From assembly GCA_009746045.1 (NCBI GenBank), contig RPFO01000130.1, positions 1,583,625 to 1,639,624 of the forward strand: DNA of 56,000 bases. The letters are read 5' to 3'. Source of the stretch: Mesostigma viride. Taxonomy: Eukaryota > Streptophyta > Mesostigmatophyceae > Mesostigmatales > Mesostigmataceae. The notes beneath the pieces were generated by a model. The model was not told the DNA's origin and did not search any database. It was given only the letters and a program-made list of their open reading frames with translations. A program made the translations under genes and the position numbers. Below are positions 32,001 through 42,300 of the stretch, in pieces (position 1 is the first letter of the stretch; the number at the start of each line of letters is the position of its first letter).

Positions 32001-32993
32001 TTATTCAAGGCATTGCCTTTTCACGTGCACGTATGACTGTTATGGGCCAAGGTGTTATTCAAGGCATTGCCTTTTCACGTGCACGTATGACTGTTATGGG
32101 CCAAGGTGTTATTCAAGGCATTGCTTTTTCACGTGCACGTATGACTGTTATGGGCCAAGGTGTTCTTCAAGGCATTGCTTTTTCACATGCACGTATGACT
32201 GTTATGGGCCAAGGTGTTCTTCAAGGCATTGCTTTTTCACGTGCACGTATGACTGTTATGGGCCGAGGTGTTCTTCAAGGCATTGCTTTTTCACGTGCAC
32301 GTATGACTGTTATGGGCCAAGGTGTTATTCAAAACGTTTCCTCTTCACGTGCACGTATGACTGTTATGGATATGCCATCTACCCGAATAATAGCGCCCAA
32401 TTAGCTGCTCTGCCTCTCTGATGCATGAAACTTGACTGCAAGAATAAAAGAAACTTCCCACGATGAGAGTTTTTCTAAAGAGTAAGAGGGAAGTCACCAG
32501 AAGAGCAGCTTGACGTACTTATAACCGGCTGTGCATGCAGGCCACCGGTCACTATACCAGATGCACCAGTACTGCATCACTCACCACGAAGCAGTCGAGC
32601 GACTTGACCTCGTATTCGTTGATGTACATGCACGCTTTATTCGCGGGGTCTTCGCTCAAGTTGTGCAACACCGACTTCATTCCCCTGCCGGGTCGAGGGC
32701 GACGCGCGTGGCAGTGGTGAGGCATTGGGGGTACGAGCAGTGGGACGAGCACAGAGGGGCAGGGGACAGGGAGCGAGGCCAGGGGAACGTTAGAGCTTAC
32801 CTAGTAAGGCAGGGATAATGGACGCACGAAAGGTTGTTGAGATAATCATGGCAGTGGTGGTGGTGGTGGTGGTGGTGGCGGTGGTGGTGGTGGTGGTGGT
32901 GGTGGTGGTGGTGGTGGTGGTGGTGGTGGTGGTGGTGGTGGTGGTGGTGGTGGTGGTGGTGGTGGTGGTGGTGGTGGTGGTGGTGGTGGTGGT

Positions 32994-33072
<79 letters not shown>

Positions 33073-36000
33073 GTGGTGGCGGTGGTGGTGGTGGTGGTGG
33101 CGGCGGCGGTGGTGGTGGTGGTGGTGGTGGTGGTGGTGGCGGTGGCGGCGGCGGTGGCGGTGGCGGTGGTGTGGTAGCGGCAGCAGCAGTAAGTAGTAAA
33201 TAGTAATAATAATAATAGCACCCCATTTTCCCACGCCGTTGCGGCTTGGGTTCCTTTGAAGTACCGGGCCGTGCCAGGGACCATCTGTCCAGACCGGTGC
33301 AGGGACCATGGTTGCTGGAACGCAGCTTAAACACAGTAGATGCAATAAAATACACCCCACCCCAAAGCCCTGTAGATGGAAGAAAATATGCCACTCCCCA
33401 TTACCCCATGGATGCAAGAACATACACCAAACACCCCACATGCCCAATGAGGTGCCCGCCCTCAACACAGCACATGCCTCGCTTGGTCTGTACTATACCA
33501 CAACCACGCCATATTTGAGACTACAATAGGTTCTTAGTGACCCAGTGCACGAGTTTGTCCAGGACCCATACTTCCCCAATCTTCCCTGACTGTCTTGACC
33601 CTGACCAGTTAGGGCTCTTTTTGTGACTACTTTGTGTGTGTGTGTGGTCACTAAATACCCACTGCCGTGGTCACTGCAGCAAACCATAGAGTGACCTACC
33701 GTATGTGCTCGTCCAGCGCACGCTCCTCCCCGATCAATGCCTTGACCGTTTCTTGCAGGCGTGCGATGTCATGCCGCGCCTCCCCGTTGCTGACCGCCCC
33801 GCCACCCCTGCGACACCAAGACCGCAAGCGAAGAGCGGCGCGCACACAGACGAGGAAGGGCATTTGAGAAACGATGTCAGTAACGTGAGGGTGTAAGTCA
33901 TGGGAACCGTATGGCAGGTACAAGAAAGTCAAAGGGACCATAGAGCAGGTGCAAGCCCAGGACGCAATGCCTTCGCACTATCTGCATGGGACCATCTACG
34001 TTGATTAGGACAACAGCCACTCTACTCTACTCGAAACTGTTTTCGCGCGCGTTGCAGCTGCCTGCATCTCCACCAAGGGAGATCTAGAACGCACATCCAT
34101 CTGTCTTTATCGAAGGAGATGTAGAAGGTACATCCATCAGCGGCCTACTGCACGAGCCACCCACTTCCATGGGATGTTGTACATGCTCTGATTCACAGTT
34201 GGTGGCCCGAGGTTTCTCTGACACCATTGTCCAAAAGACAAGACCCAACACGTGAAAGACCATGCACTACGCAAAAGACAATACCGCTATGCAGCCTACG
34301 CCAAGCGAACCACCTTGTGCTTGCTCTTCTTCTTGATGAGCCCAACAACAGGGAAAGGCACAAGGAAAATTGCACTAAAGATATTGTGAACAAGCCCTGA
34401 AGCCACTCACTTCCACTGGATGTTGTTCCCCCCAACAAAAGGATAGGAGAGCAGAGGGTACAAGGGTTCACTCAAACCATTAGGAACAAGCAAAGAAAGC
34501 CACTCACTTCCACTGGATGTTGTTCTTGCTCTTCTTCTCGATGAGCCCAATCCCCTCGAGCACGTTGGTGATGTCGTAGATGCGCCGCTTCTGCACCTGC
34601 AGCGTGTCCGCTGCCTTGTTCAGATCAAGCACGCCTTGGTCCGCCTTCTCCAGCAGGTGGACAAACTTCTTTGTGAGGAGGCCTGGGGGGTCGGGGGGGT
34701 TCAGGCGGGTGGGGCAGAAGAGCATGTGAATGGGAGCGATGAGCAAGCGGTGAGCCATGAGCAAGATGTCAGAAAGGCTGTCCAGAGGAGAGGGGGAGGG
34801 GAGAGGGGGGGGGGAGAGATTGGAGAAAATCGTGTTGGGGGGGGTGAGAGGTATTGGTGTCGGTGGCGGCGGCAACAACAATGGCTGGTGGGATAGTTCC
34901 AACCATCAGCAACTAGCAGCAATCATCATCAGGAGATGCAGGCATCAGTACAGCTGCAATGACTCAGTCCAGTTGCCATGACTCAACACGCTTACCATGA
35001 CTCTAGTTACTAGTCCACCCTTGTTTGCTAATAAAAGTGCCCCACCCCCCCACCCTCGGCTGCATTGCCTCCCTCCCTCCCTGCCTGCTTCCCTCCCTGC
35101 CTGATCCCTCCCTCCCTCCCTGCCTGCCTGCTTCACTCCCTCCCTCCCTCCCTCCCTCCCTCCCTCCCTCCCTCCCTCCTCCCTCCCTCCCTCCCTCCCT
35201 CCCTCCCTCCCTCCTCCTCCCTCCCTCCCTCCCTCCCTCCCTCCCTCCCTCCCTCCCTCCCTCCCTCCCTCCCTCCCTCCCTCCCCCTCATCCGCATTGG
35301 CGTAGCATCGCGTTACTACACAGAATACAACACCTCTTTGCCCGTCCTTGCTTGGCTGCCAGCGACCGTCACGTACCTAGAGAACTGTCGTAGCGACACG
35401 TGTTCCCTTCCACCGGGGGAGACGCTGCCGGCCCAGGGTGGGGCGAGCCTGCAGCATGGAATGGACAGCCCACACGGGGATGGACGTCCCAGAGAGGGAA
35501 ATGCCCAACGGGTAGCCACAACGGGGTGGTATCTGCGGATGCTAGCGGTTAGCAGCGGTGCAAGGAAACGTGGCGGATGATAGCGATTTTCCAGCTTATT
35601 CACGATCCTAGCTTGGCTGCCACACCCGTGGGAGGCTGTCCCTGGGCTAGTCCATAGGCTACACCACCGCTCACGCAGTAACATTGCAGACGTGAGTACG
35701 TGCATGACAGATCTAGACTAGAAAACTCTCCAGCAAGTTCCAAGGTCAGAGACACGGCTGGATAGCTCTTAGGCAAGTTCCACGATTAGACAAGGTTAGA
35801 TAACCCTAGACCATTAGATAACTCTAGACCATTCGATAACAATTAGACAAGGTTAGATAACGCTAGCTTCCCAAGGCATGCGGCAGCGGCAGCAGACTGC
35901 ACGCCAATGATAAGAGTTCAAAGAAACTCCACAAAAACAATCCGTTTCCAACCCCCAAACTCCCAAACTTGCAAGCAAAAAGGCCATATTCCAAGCACGC

Positions 36001-38053
36001 AGACGCACTTTGCAAGCTCGCGCCGCCCTGCGTGGCCCCCTCGCCCGCCCCATGCCCCCAAGGACCCGAGCTCTCTCCCCCAGGTTCCGTAGAGCTTGCC
36101 GTCTGCGCCCCCTTGGCAACCCCTGGGCCTCCTCCCCCCCCACCCGCGTACGCCCCGCTGCCTAGCTTGGCCACTTTCCGACTGCCCCGTCGCCCTGTGG
36201 TCGCCGCCGCAAGGGGGGCTTGAGAGGAGGGTGCCCCTGTCCCCGTAGTGGCCACGGCGGCAGCAGGGCCGGAGGCCCCTTGGCCCCCAGGGTCTCCCCG
36301 ACTCCCCTTGGCCCCCGCTTCGGCGGAGGCCGACGCTGTAGCCTTGCTCTGGGCCTGCTTGTCACGTTGGGGGGTTGCAGGGAGGGGTGGGGGGAATGGG
36401 GAAGGGCAAGCATGATTAAGTGCTCATAGTAGTATAACGTGGGGCATGAAATGTTAAGTGTGAACGGGGGGGGGGTTGCGGGTTGAGGGGTTGAGGGGGG
36501 AAGGGGAAGTGTGATAAGTGTTCTGTGGGGGAAGGGGTGGGAACGAGGGGCATGAAGTGTGAAGTGTGGGGGGGGGGCGGTTGCAAGTTGAGGGGGTGAG
36601 GAGGGCAATCGGATGAGCCGAGGACATTGGGTGTGTGGGGTCGTGGTTGGATACGCAACCTCACGGAACTAGGATCCGCACAAATGGCGTGCGAAGATAG
36701 GTTGACTACAAGTACTTGGTGGCAACATGTTGGTTTCGGTGAGCCCTATTACATGTGTGTGTGGTTGCCCTCTATGTGTGTGGGGTGGGGGGTTGCCTTA
36801 CTGCAGTTACGAAATTGAATTCGGGTACAGCAAGTGGGGTGGCATCGAGAAAGTGGGTTTGCGATACATGATCTCGTTCTGCAACCTCTCTGCCTTGACG
36901 AGTGCATTCCCTGCAGAGGGTGGGGGATCGGGTACTTGGGTGGATGCGTACGCTGGTCGGTGGCTGCATGACGCATGGGCTAGTGTGCGTGTGTGTGTGT
37001 GTGTGTCTGTGTGGAGTGGTGGTGGGGGGACGCCAGGTGAGAATTGGGGCGAGGGGGGAGGAAAAAAGCAGGCAAGGGGGGCGGAAAGGGCCTCTAATGC
37101 ATCTGTTGGAGAGGCTTGGGAAGGTATAGTGATGGGCACCCGTGGATACTGGACGGGTATATGTGGGCCAGGGCATCTGCCCACTGGGATGGCGGGAACA
37201 GGTACCCACTCAAAAGATACCCACCAGGCAAACCAAGAAACACCACAGAGCTACTGTAAGAGTCATGACAGCCCAGATGCCCAATTTGCTACTACAATGG
37301 ACTTGGTGCATATTCACACAAGCAATCGCCGAGTGTGACTAAATACCCGGAAAAAACTTCCACCGTCAAATACAGGCTACCCTCTCTGACAATATGCACT
37401 GATAGAAATGCTGGCAAGAAAGACAGACAAAGAAACCGGCAAGCCTGTAAAAACAGTGACTGATCGCGACAGAGTAAATTGCGCTCGATCAAAGGGGCGG
37501 CTATATGGGACGCTGGAAGGTCGTCACGGGCGCAACGAGGCCTTGCCTCCAAAGGCCTTGGGTTGTAAAAGTACAACTGACCGCGCGCCCACAACATTCG
37601 CAATACTGGATATATGCCATCTTTCATCATGTGCGTGAACGAGGGTCCTCCCGTAACCCTTTAAAGGCGGACCCTTGCCCTGCCTCCAGCGATGCTCAAC
37701 GGGCAGAATTGCCCAAATTAGCTGGCGCTACGGAAGCATCACAAATCCCGAATTGCTGCCAGTGACCATGTGACCTTTAAAATTAATCTTCGACATACCC
37801 ACCCAGATACCAGAGCGAGAAAGACGCTGCTAAATGGCGTGTAACGATGCTAACATCCCAATCGGCAATTTCCACCATATCCATCCACCAAACCCGCAAC
37901 TACGCTGGCAGTCGCCATTACCTGCGCATCGCCATGCTCCCTTAATCTGCTAATGTCATCGTTTGCAGGCGCTGATGGTCTCCCTAAGCTGTGGTCAGAT
38001 TGCTGTTGCACTGGCGGGGGCGGCATCAACGTCCCAACGTCCGCTTGCGCCAT
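28840..38053 (-). CDS. E2F: E2F transcription factor (10-exon model, 8 exons well supported)
   Basis: Sequence-specific nuclear regulator of S-phase genes that binds DNA with a DP partner and is repressed by RB. Exons (minus strand): 38053-37922 and 36354-36144 (tentative), then 35448-35377, 34682-34508, 33807-33700, 32684-32585, 31531-31466, 30746-30679, 30022-29746, 29007-28840. Every junction is GT-AG and the codon phases match throughout, giving about 458 residues, a normal length for the family. Domains in order: winged helix ([19 protein letters not shown]), coiled coil, marked box, acidic/Gly-rich linker, RB-binding motif. Presence of one DNA-binding domain plus the marked box and RB motif makes it a typical E2F, not DEL or DP. 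Introns are full of tandem repeats. Confidence 0.9.
29638..29750. repeat. 38-bp minisatellite at the E2F exon-9 donor
   Basis: Three copies (starting near 29638, 29676, 29714) of a unit with CACTATAGCGAGCACGTG. A more degenerate copy lies near 29507. Each unit carries, on the minus strand, a GAG/GTGATA donor and CACGTG. Confidence 0.9.
29746..30022 (-). CDS. E2F: E2F exon, acidic/Gly-rich linker
   Basis: 277 nt beginning [16 protein letters not shown] and ending RIAPPE. Low-complexity Gly/Ala/Asp region. The donor used here, CTGAG/GTGATA, is the only one that keeps the phase to the last exon. It sits at the edge of a 38-bp tandem repeat that carries the same donor again twice, but read-through meets a TAG at 29719-29721. 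Confidence 0.7.
30679..30746 (-). CDS. E2F: E2F exon, end of marked box
   Basis: 68 nt: [20 protein letters not shown] then LI, equivalent to the family pattern [11 protein letters not shown]. Junctions are CGCAG/GGT and ATCAG/GTATGT. Confidence 0.95.
31466..31531 (-). CDS. E2F: E2F exon, marked box core
   Basis: 66 nt, 22 codons: [20 protein letters not shown] plus EE, the most conserved part of the marked box. Junctions are GAGCAG/AAG and GAG/GTAAGG, both phase 0. Confidence 0.95.
31776..32370. repeat. 54-bp minisatellite rich in CACGTG, in an E2F intron
   Basis: Eleven units; because 54 is divisible by 3 the plus strand stays open and reads [18 protein letters not shown] repeatedly. Most units contain TTCACGTGCACGTATG, with the palindromes CACGTG and GTGCAC. 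Two units (third and eighth) have CACATG instead. First and last units are the most divergent. Confidence 0.95.
32585..32684 (-). CDS. E2F: E2F exon, coiled coil to marked box
   Basis: 100 nt: [19 protein letters not shown], then [12 protein letters not shown], corresponding to the family pattern LSED-N-YVTEEDI-L-CF. Junctions are CGGCAG/G and GTG/GTGAGT. Confidence 0.92.
32850..33175. repeat. (GGT)n/(GGC)n trinucleotide array in an E2F intron
   Basis: About 325 bp of GGT repeats with inner blocks of GGC. Long frames here (poly-Val/Ala on plus; poly-Thr, Pro or His on minus) are produced by the repeat alone. Confidence 0.95.
33700..33807 (-). CDS. E2F: E2F exon encoding the dimerisation coiled coil
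   Basis: 108 nt; completes the Lys of IQWK, then a Gly-rich turn and the heptad segment [20 protein letters not shown], typical of the E2F-DP coiled coil. Junctions are TCGCAG/G and ACG/GTAGGT. Confidence 0.92.
34155..34430 (-). repeat. Decayed duplicates of the E2F exon-4 end inside the next intron
   Basis: The 27-bp block at 34498-34524 (exon end plus donor) recurs unchanged at 34401-34427. A 28-bp piece of the same exon (CTTGCTCTTCTTC, GATGAGCCCAA) recurs at 34318-34345, and a more diverged exon end at 34155-34180. No open exon is rebuilt by these copies. Confidence 0.8.
34508..34682 (-). CDS. E2F: E2F exon encoding the winged-helix DNA-binding domain
   Basis: 175 nt: [16 protein letters not shown], then [19 protein letters not shown] and [20 protein letters not shown]. 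Contains the RRXYD DNA-contact motif. Donor is TGGAA/GTGAGT. This is the strongest single match in the gene. Confidence 0.97.
35057..35285. repeat. (CCCT)n microsatellite in an E2F intron
   Basis: CCCT tetranucleotides, at first mixed with CTGC units, then nearly pure from 35130 to 35285. It lies between the exons at 35377 and 34682. Confidence 0.95.
35377..35448 (-). CDS. E2F: E2F exon with start of the winged helix
   Basis: Ends [10 protein letters not shown] with a clean donor [18 protein letters not shown] followed by LLTKKF is the invariant beginning of the plant/algal E2F DNA-binding domain. The acceptor could also be at the second CAG 23 bases further in; both keep the phase. Confidence 0.85.
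   Translation of the reverse strand, partial: ARPTLGRQRLPRWKGTRVATTVL
36144..36354 (-). CDS. E2F: E2F candidate second exon (basic, low complexity)
   Basis: Open frame rich in Ala, Gly, Ser and Lys with [14 protein letters not shown], the kind of basic stretch found before the E2F winged helix. Proposed limits are AAGCAG/GCC on the left and GCGG/GTGGGG on the right; both fit the phases of neighbours, but the donor is weak. Confidence 0.4.
36400..36600. repeat. G-rich degenerate repeat
   Basis: Two to three diverged units of GGGG runs with GTTGAGGGG and GGCATGAA-TGT-AAGTGTG blocks. It lies upstream (on the minus strand) of the candidate second E2F exon. Confidence 0.6.
36605..37921. other. 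Presumed E2F intron, no certain exon
   Basis: Includes a short GT microsatellite near 36985. The segment 36797-36914 (minus strand) starts after CTCTGCAG and ends at GCA/GTAAGG, so it may be an exon, but none of its three frames fits the phases of both neighbours. Confidence 0.35.
37922..38053 (-). CDS. E2F: E2F candidate first exon
   Basis: From ATG 38053 a 44-codon frame ([18 protein letters not shown], then [13 protein letters not shown]) ends in CAG/GTAATG, a plausible donor, in phase 0. This fits the phase of the next candidate exon. No conserved domain proves the link. Other upstream exons are possible. Confidence 0.4.
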
Positions 38054-39131
38054 TAATAAACCAATTTCGAGGGCTCAGCGATGCCGCGATTCCCATGTGG
38101 GGGGTAGCGGGCCACCCTCGTTGTGTAGAATCATTCTTCTGCCATTACCCACGAAAAACTATGGAACTGCAAATTACTAAACACAAAACAACGCTCCAGC
38201 GCTTTCTTGGGCATTGACGGGGCACTTGGGGTTTTCCGTCAACGGCCCCACGACCAACGCGCGAGATCGTTCGTTTGTCTCCCGTTGAGTGCCCGTCCCG
38301 TCTTCGTCGGAGCGGGCATGGCCTGAGCACGCATTCGGCTCTTCTGAGACCTCTAGTTAACGCGGGTACGACATCCCGCAAATGAACATGACTACAGGAA
38401 CGGGTACGTACGACTTGCCTGTGTCCTCTGTATTCCGTCCCGCGCGAATGTAACTATTGCTACAGATACTTAAATTCTGAACTCTGACGAGGGAGTTGTG
38501 CGTGGAAGTTGAGTCCTGGAATCCTTGATCGTGCTGGCTATCCCGGCCCTGGTCTATCTGCGACGCTATATGGCAAGATGCGGATCGGAATCCGTTCCGT
38601 TTCGCTTCCAGGCGTTGGCCAGCGGATGGCGACGATGAGCCCGATACGCCCACGTGGTAGCGCGGATAAGTGCTCTTGGGGATAAGCTCAGATTTACCGT
38701 GACGAAGACAGCATACATTCTTGGGTCGTCATCGTCCTTCCCAGGCGAGGTGCACAAAAGTCCAACTTGCAAATGGCAGCAAGTAGGTCCAGCGGATATC
38801 GCATTTTGCCAGCATGTGACCTCACCCTCGCGTGTACATGGAAGCCGGGATTAGCTTCGATAATTACAGGGATAGCGAATTTGCCGAGCCAGTATTATTA
38901 TTATTGCACCGCATGCTTATTCTATAGCTTTTTGCAGCGGGAATCTTGCAAGTGAAGCTCGTTTACATGATAACTGAATTGGGTAGTAAATTATTATCTC
39001 TCACAATTGCTAATTCACGCGGACGACCGTGCGTGCTTTTTCCGTAACCGGTATTGGTAGTTTGGCATCGCTTGGCAAGAATAGGATACAATATGGACTG
39101 CTGTTCTTTTTGAGGGACATCTAGCGGGAAA
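38054..39131. other. Divergent intergenic region between E2F and TGD3
   Basis: If both tentative first exons are right, the two genes are transcribed away from each other from this 1.1-kb region. I see no clear TATA box or other defined element; unrelated short frames only. Confidence 0.4.
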
Positions 39132-39395
39132 ATGACATCGTGCGTATACCGCAACATCTGCTGCGATGTCCAAGCACATCCACGTGATGTAGCTGGCAGC
39201 ATTCATTGCCGGCAGGGTGAAGCTCGTGCTGCCCGATTGTCTCCGGGTCGCCAGGCTTGGCTGGGCAACCAGAAGGGAATCTTGCTAGGCTGTCGCTCAT
39301 CAATATCTCACTTCCCGTTAAGAGCAGCAGCTGAGCCTAGGCCTGCTAAGGACGGCCGAAAGTCTGCTACTACCGCACAGCTCCCTTTCCTCTCG
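39132..39395 (+). CDS. TGD3: TGD3 candidate first exon
   Basis: 88 codons from ATG (GAAAATGAC context) to TCG/GTAAGC, phase 0, matching the next exon. Contains many Arg, Ala and Ser and few acidic residues (FPLRAAAEPRPAKDGRKS), as expected for a plastid transit peptide. There is no sequence motif to prove it. Confidence 0.4.
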
Positions 39396-42300
39396 GTAAG
39401 CAGCTAGAAATCGTGTTTACGTGATGTTGGTCCCGTCCACCGATTATGTCGGGTATGACAGGACCAAGTCGTTGCCCATGCAGGTACTCGGGATGAATGT
39501 GCGTCTCTGATTAATTCCCAGTGCAACATGTGACGTTGGTTTGTCGTGCCACGCCAGTGGCTGAAACCGCCCGCGGCGCCCGCCTCGGACGCCGAGGAGG
39601 AGGAGGACTTTGTACCCGGCCACGAGCCGGATGTGCTCATCGAGCTTCGGGATGTCCACAAGTCGTTTGGTTCCAAGAAAATCCTGGCCGGCGCCAATTT
39701 GAAAGTAAGCCTTCCTTGACCGATAATCGGTGGTCCTACAATGAGTTTCACGTAGTATACGTCATGTACGTGACGCTGCCAATGCCCAAATCAATCCCTG
39801 CTCACATACATGTGGTTTGCCTGCTCCAGGCACCAGGCAAGCATGAATTAAATCATGAATTAATTAGTGACGCGCTCCCGCCGGGGAGTCGCGGATCACA
39901 GTACAAGATCATAGTGCTTTCCATCCCTGTTTGCTGCACATCGAGAAGGGGGGCAGAGACACCTGTCTTCCGTCATGCCCGAAGGCAAGCCACAGCTACG
40001 GTAGACACTGCTCACTGGTTCTCGATCAGGGGCACACGGTGTGGTGTGAGATGGAGAAGGAGAATCTGCCCGTTACTGCGTGAGCACTAAGACGAAAATG
40101 TGCCGGGGTATACCGGCAGGGGTGCTGACTGAAAAAAAGAAGCATACTGTAGTGGATAATCGTGAAGCGTACTATAATTTATAATCGTGAAGCATACTGT
40201 AGTGGATAATAGTGAAGCGTACTGTAGTGGAAAATAGTGAAGCATGCTATAATTTATAATCGTGAAGCATACTGTAGTGGATAATAGTGAAGTATACTGT
40301 AGTGGATAATCGTGAAGCGTACTGTAGTGGATAATCGCGAAGCGTACTGTAGTTGAAAATAAGAATCTCTCCCCACGTTCAGATGGCTTGCCTGCTTCAG
40401 GCACCAGGGAAGCATCTTGTAGGAGGGAATACTTTAAGCAATTGAGCTGTGGCAAACTCAGCGTTTGGTGGTCTGTGTGATGGTCACTGACAGGTGCTGC
40501 ACAGATAGCTGCCGACATACTTGCGGTGACGGACGCGAGGGTTACTCCAGTGTGTGGCCCTTGTGTCCTGTCATGGTTATGACGATAACTTAACAAATGT
40601 TCTTGTTATTATTATTTTGCGCAGGGGTGGGGTGCGGGGTCAGAGTGCATGTCCCTCTTTTACGCACGTTCCATGTACCTGTATCTCTACCAACCCAGCA
40701 ACAAGCACTAAGGAAGTTCCTGAGCGAGAATCACGCTAGACACTGTTCTCTCCCATGCCCGCGGTCAGGTGGTTTGTCGTATCGTGCTGCCATGTGGCGA
40801 TTCATTGAATTACCCCTACCTTGCTGCCAGGTGGCGGTTCATTAAATTACTCATATTGTGCTGCCAGGTGGCGGTTCATTAAATTACTCATGCCAGCCTG
40901 CCATGTGGCATGATCGCGATGTGCTGCACTCATGGGCATGAGCACAGCGAATCCGCGGGAGACAGCATTGCAATTTCTGCCAGTGTCTTGGGTGGGTGGG
41001 AGACGAATGCTAGGAGCGGAGGCTTGGAAAGGATGCCAACACAGTAGCTACTGGCTTCCCCATGAAACAACAACTAGGATGGATTCCCTGGCTGTAAGTT
41101 AATTAATGGGTTCCCTGGCTGTAAGTTAATTAATGGATTCCCTGGCTGTAAGTTAATTAATGGGTTCCCTGGCTGTAAGTTAATTAATGGATTCCCTGGC
41201 TGTAAGTTAATTAATGGATTCCCTGGCGTAGCTTCACCCCAAGATTCCAAAGCGGGCGTTTCTCCCAGGTGCTACGCGATGGGAGCTGGTGAAGGTAGGA
41301 AAGGGTGGAATATGTGCTTTATTTGATCCAAAATATTTCTGTGGCTATGTAACCTGAATCCCTTTAAGCATCCAACATGCTTTTCTAGCGGTGCTCAACC
41401 TGTAATCACCTCTAATCGTAATGGCATCTTTTAGTTATCGACCAAGCAATTCGTTATCTAACCTGTGAGCAATTCTTGACCTAGCCTGTGAGCAATTGGT
41501 TATCTAACCTGTGAGCAATTCTTGACCGCGCCCGTCAGCAATTTGTTGTCTGACCTGTGAGCAATTCTTGATCTAGCATGTGAGCGGTTTTTTATCTAGC
41601 CCGTGAGAAATTTTCTTATGTTACCCGTGAGCAGTTTCCTATCTATCCTGCAACGGTGAGTAGTTTCCTATCTATCCTGCAACAGTGCGCAGTTTCCTAT
41701 CTATCCTGCAAAGGTGAGCAGTTTCGTATCTATCCTGCAACGGTGAGCAGTTTCCTATCTATCCTGCAACGGTGAGCAGTCTCCTATCTATCCTATCTAA
41801 TCTTCAACTTGTGTCATTCTCTGCCTTTCTCACCCCATTCTGCCATCTCCATCTCTCTTGCAAACGCTTTCCCCCAGATCCGCATCGGCGAGGCGGTGGG
41901 CATCATCGGCCCCTCAGGGACGGGAAAGAGCACCATCCTCAAGATCATGGCGGGGCTGCTGGTCCCCGACAAGGTGACGGGAGCGGTGGTGCTACGACTT
42001 CGCACGACAACCCCTTTAAGAAGGGGGCTGGGATGTGGAAAATGATGGTCATGCGAGTACTTACGGCAAAACATGGTCTTTCCCTACGACTTGGCACGGC
42101 AACCCCCTGTGGTCGTGGGAGGCAGGGGAGAGATTCTTCATTTGTTATCAAATATCAAGTCCCATTACTGGGACTGTCTTTGCGAGGACGTGATTGTGCC
42201 AGGGTGAGACGATCGTAACGGCCCGCCCCTTGTCCTTCCCTTTCCTTTGCTCCCCTCCATTCGCCTAACTGATTGTGCCTCCCCTCCTCCCACCTTGTAC

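Noticed and set aside
31709-32404. 231-codon plus-strand frame with an 18-residue repeat
   Set aside because: The 54-bp unit length keeps any frame open by arithmetic. It lies within the E2F intron on the opposite strand, and the residues resemble no known repeat protein.
32797-33468. Poly-His, poly-Thr, poly-Pro and poly-Val frames
   Set aside because: Direct translation of the GGT/GGC array inside an E2F intron; no conserved flanks or splice signals in these frames.
36797-36914. Additional E2F exon (minus strand), between CTCTGCAG and GCA/GTAAGG
   Set aside because: Both borders look like splice sites, but none of the three frames fits the phases of the neighbouring exons, and no E2F motif is present.
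41945-42218. Extension of the Walker A exon past 41973
   Set aside because: The frame loses similarity to TGD3 right at AAG/GTGACG, and the next conserved block starts at 42368 in matching phase.
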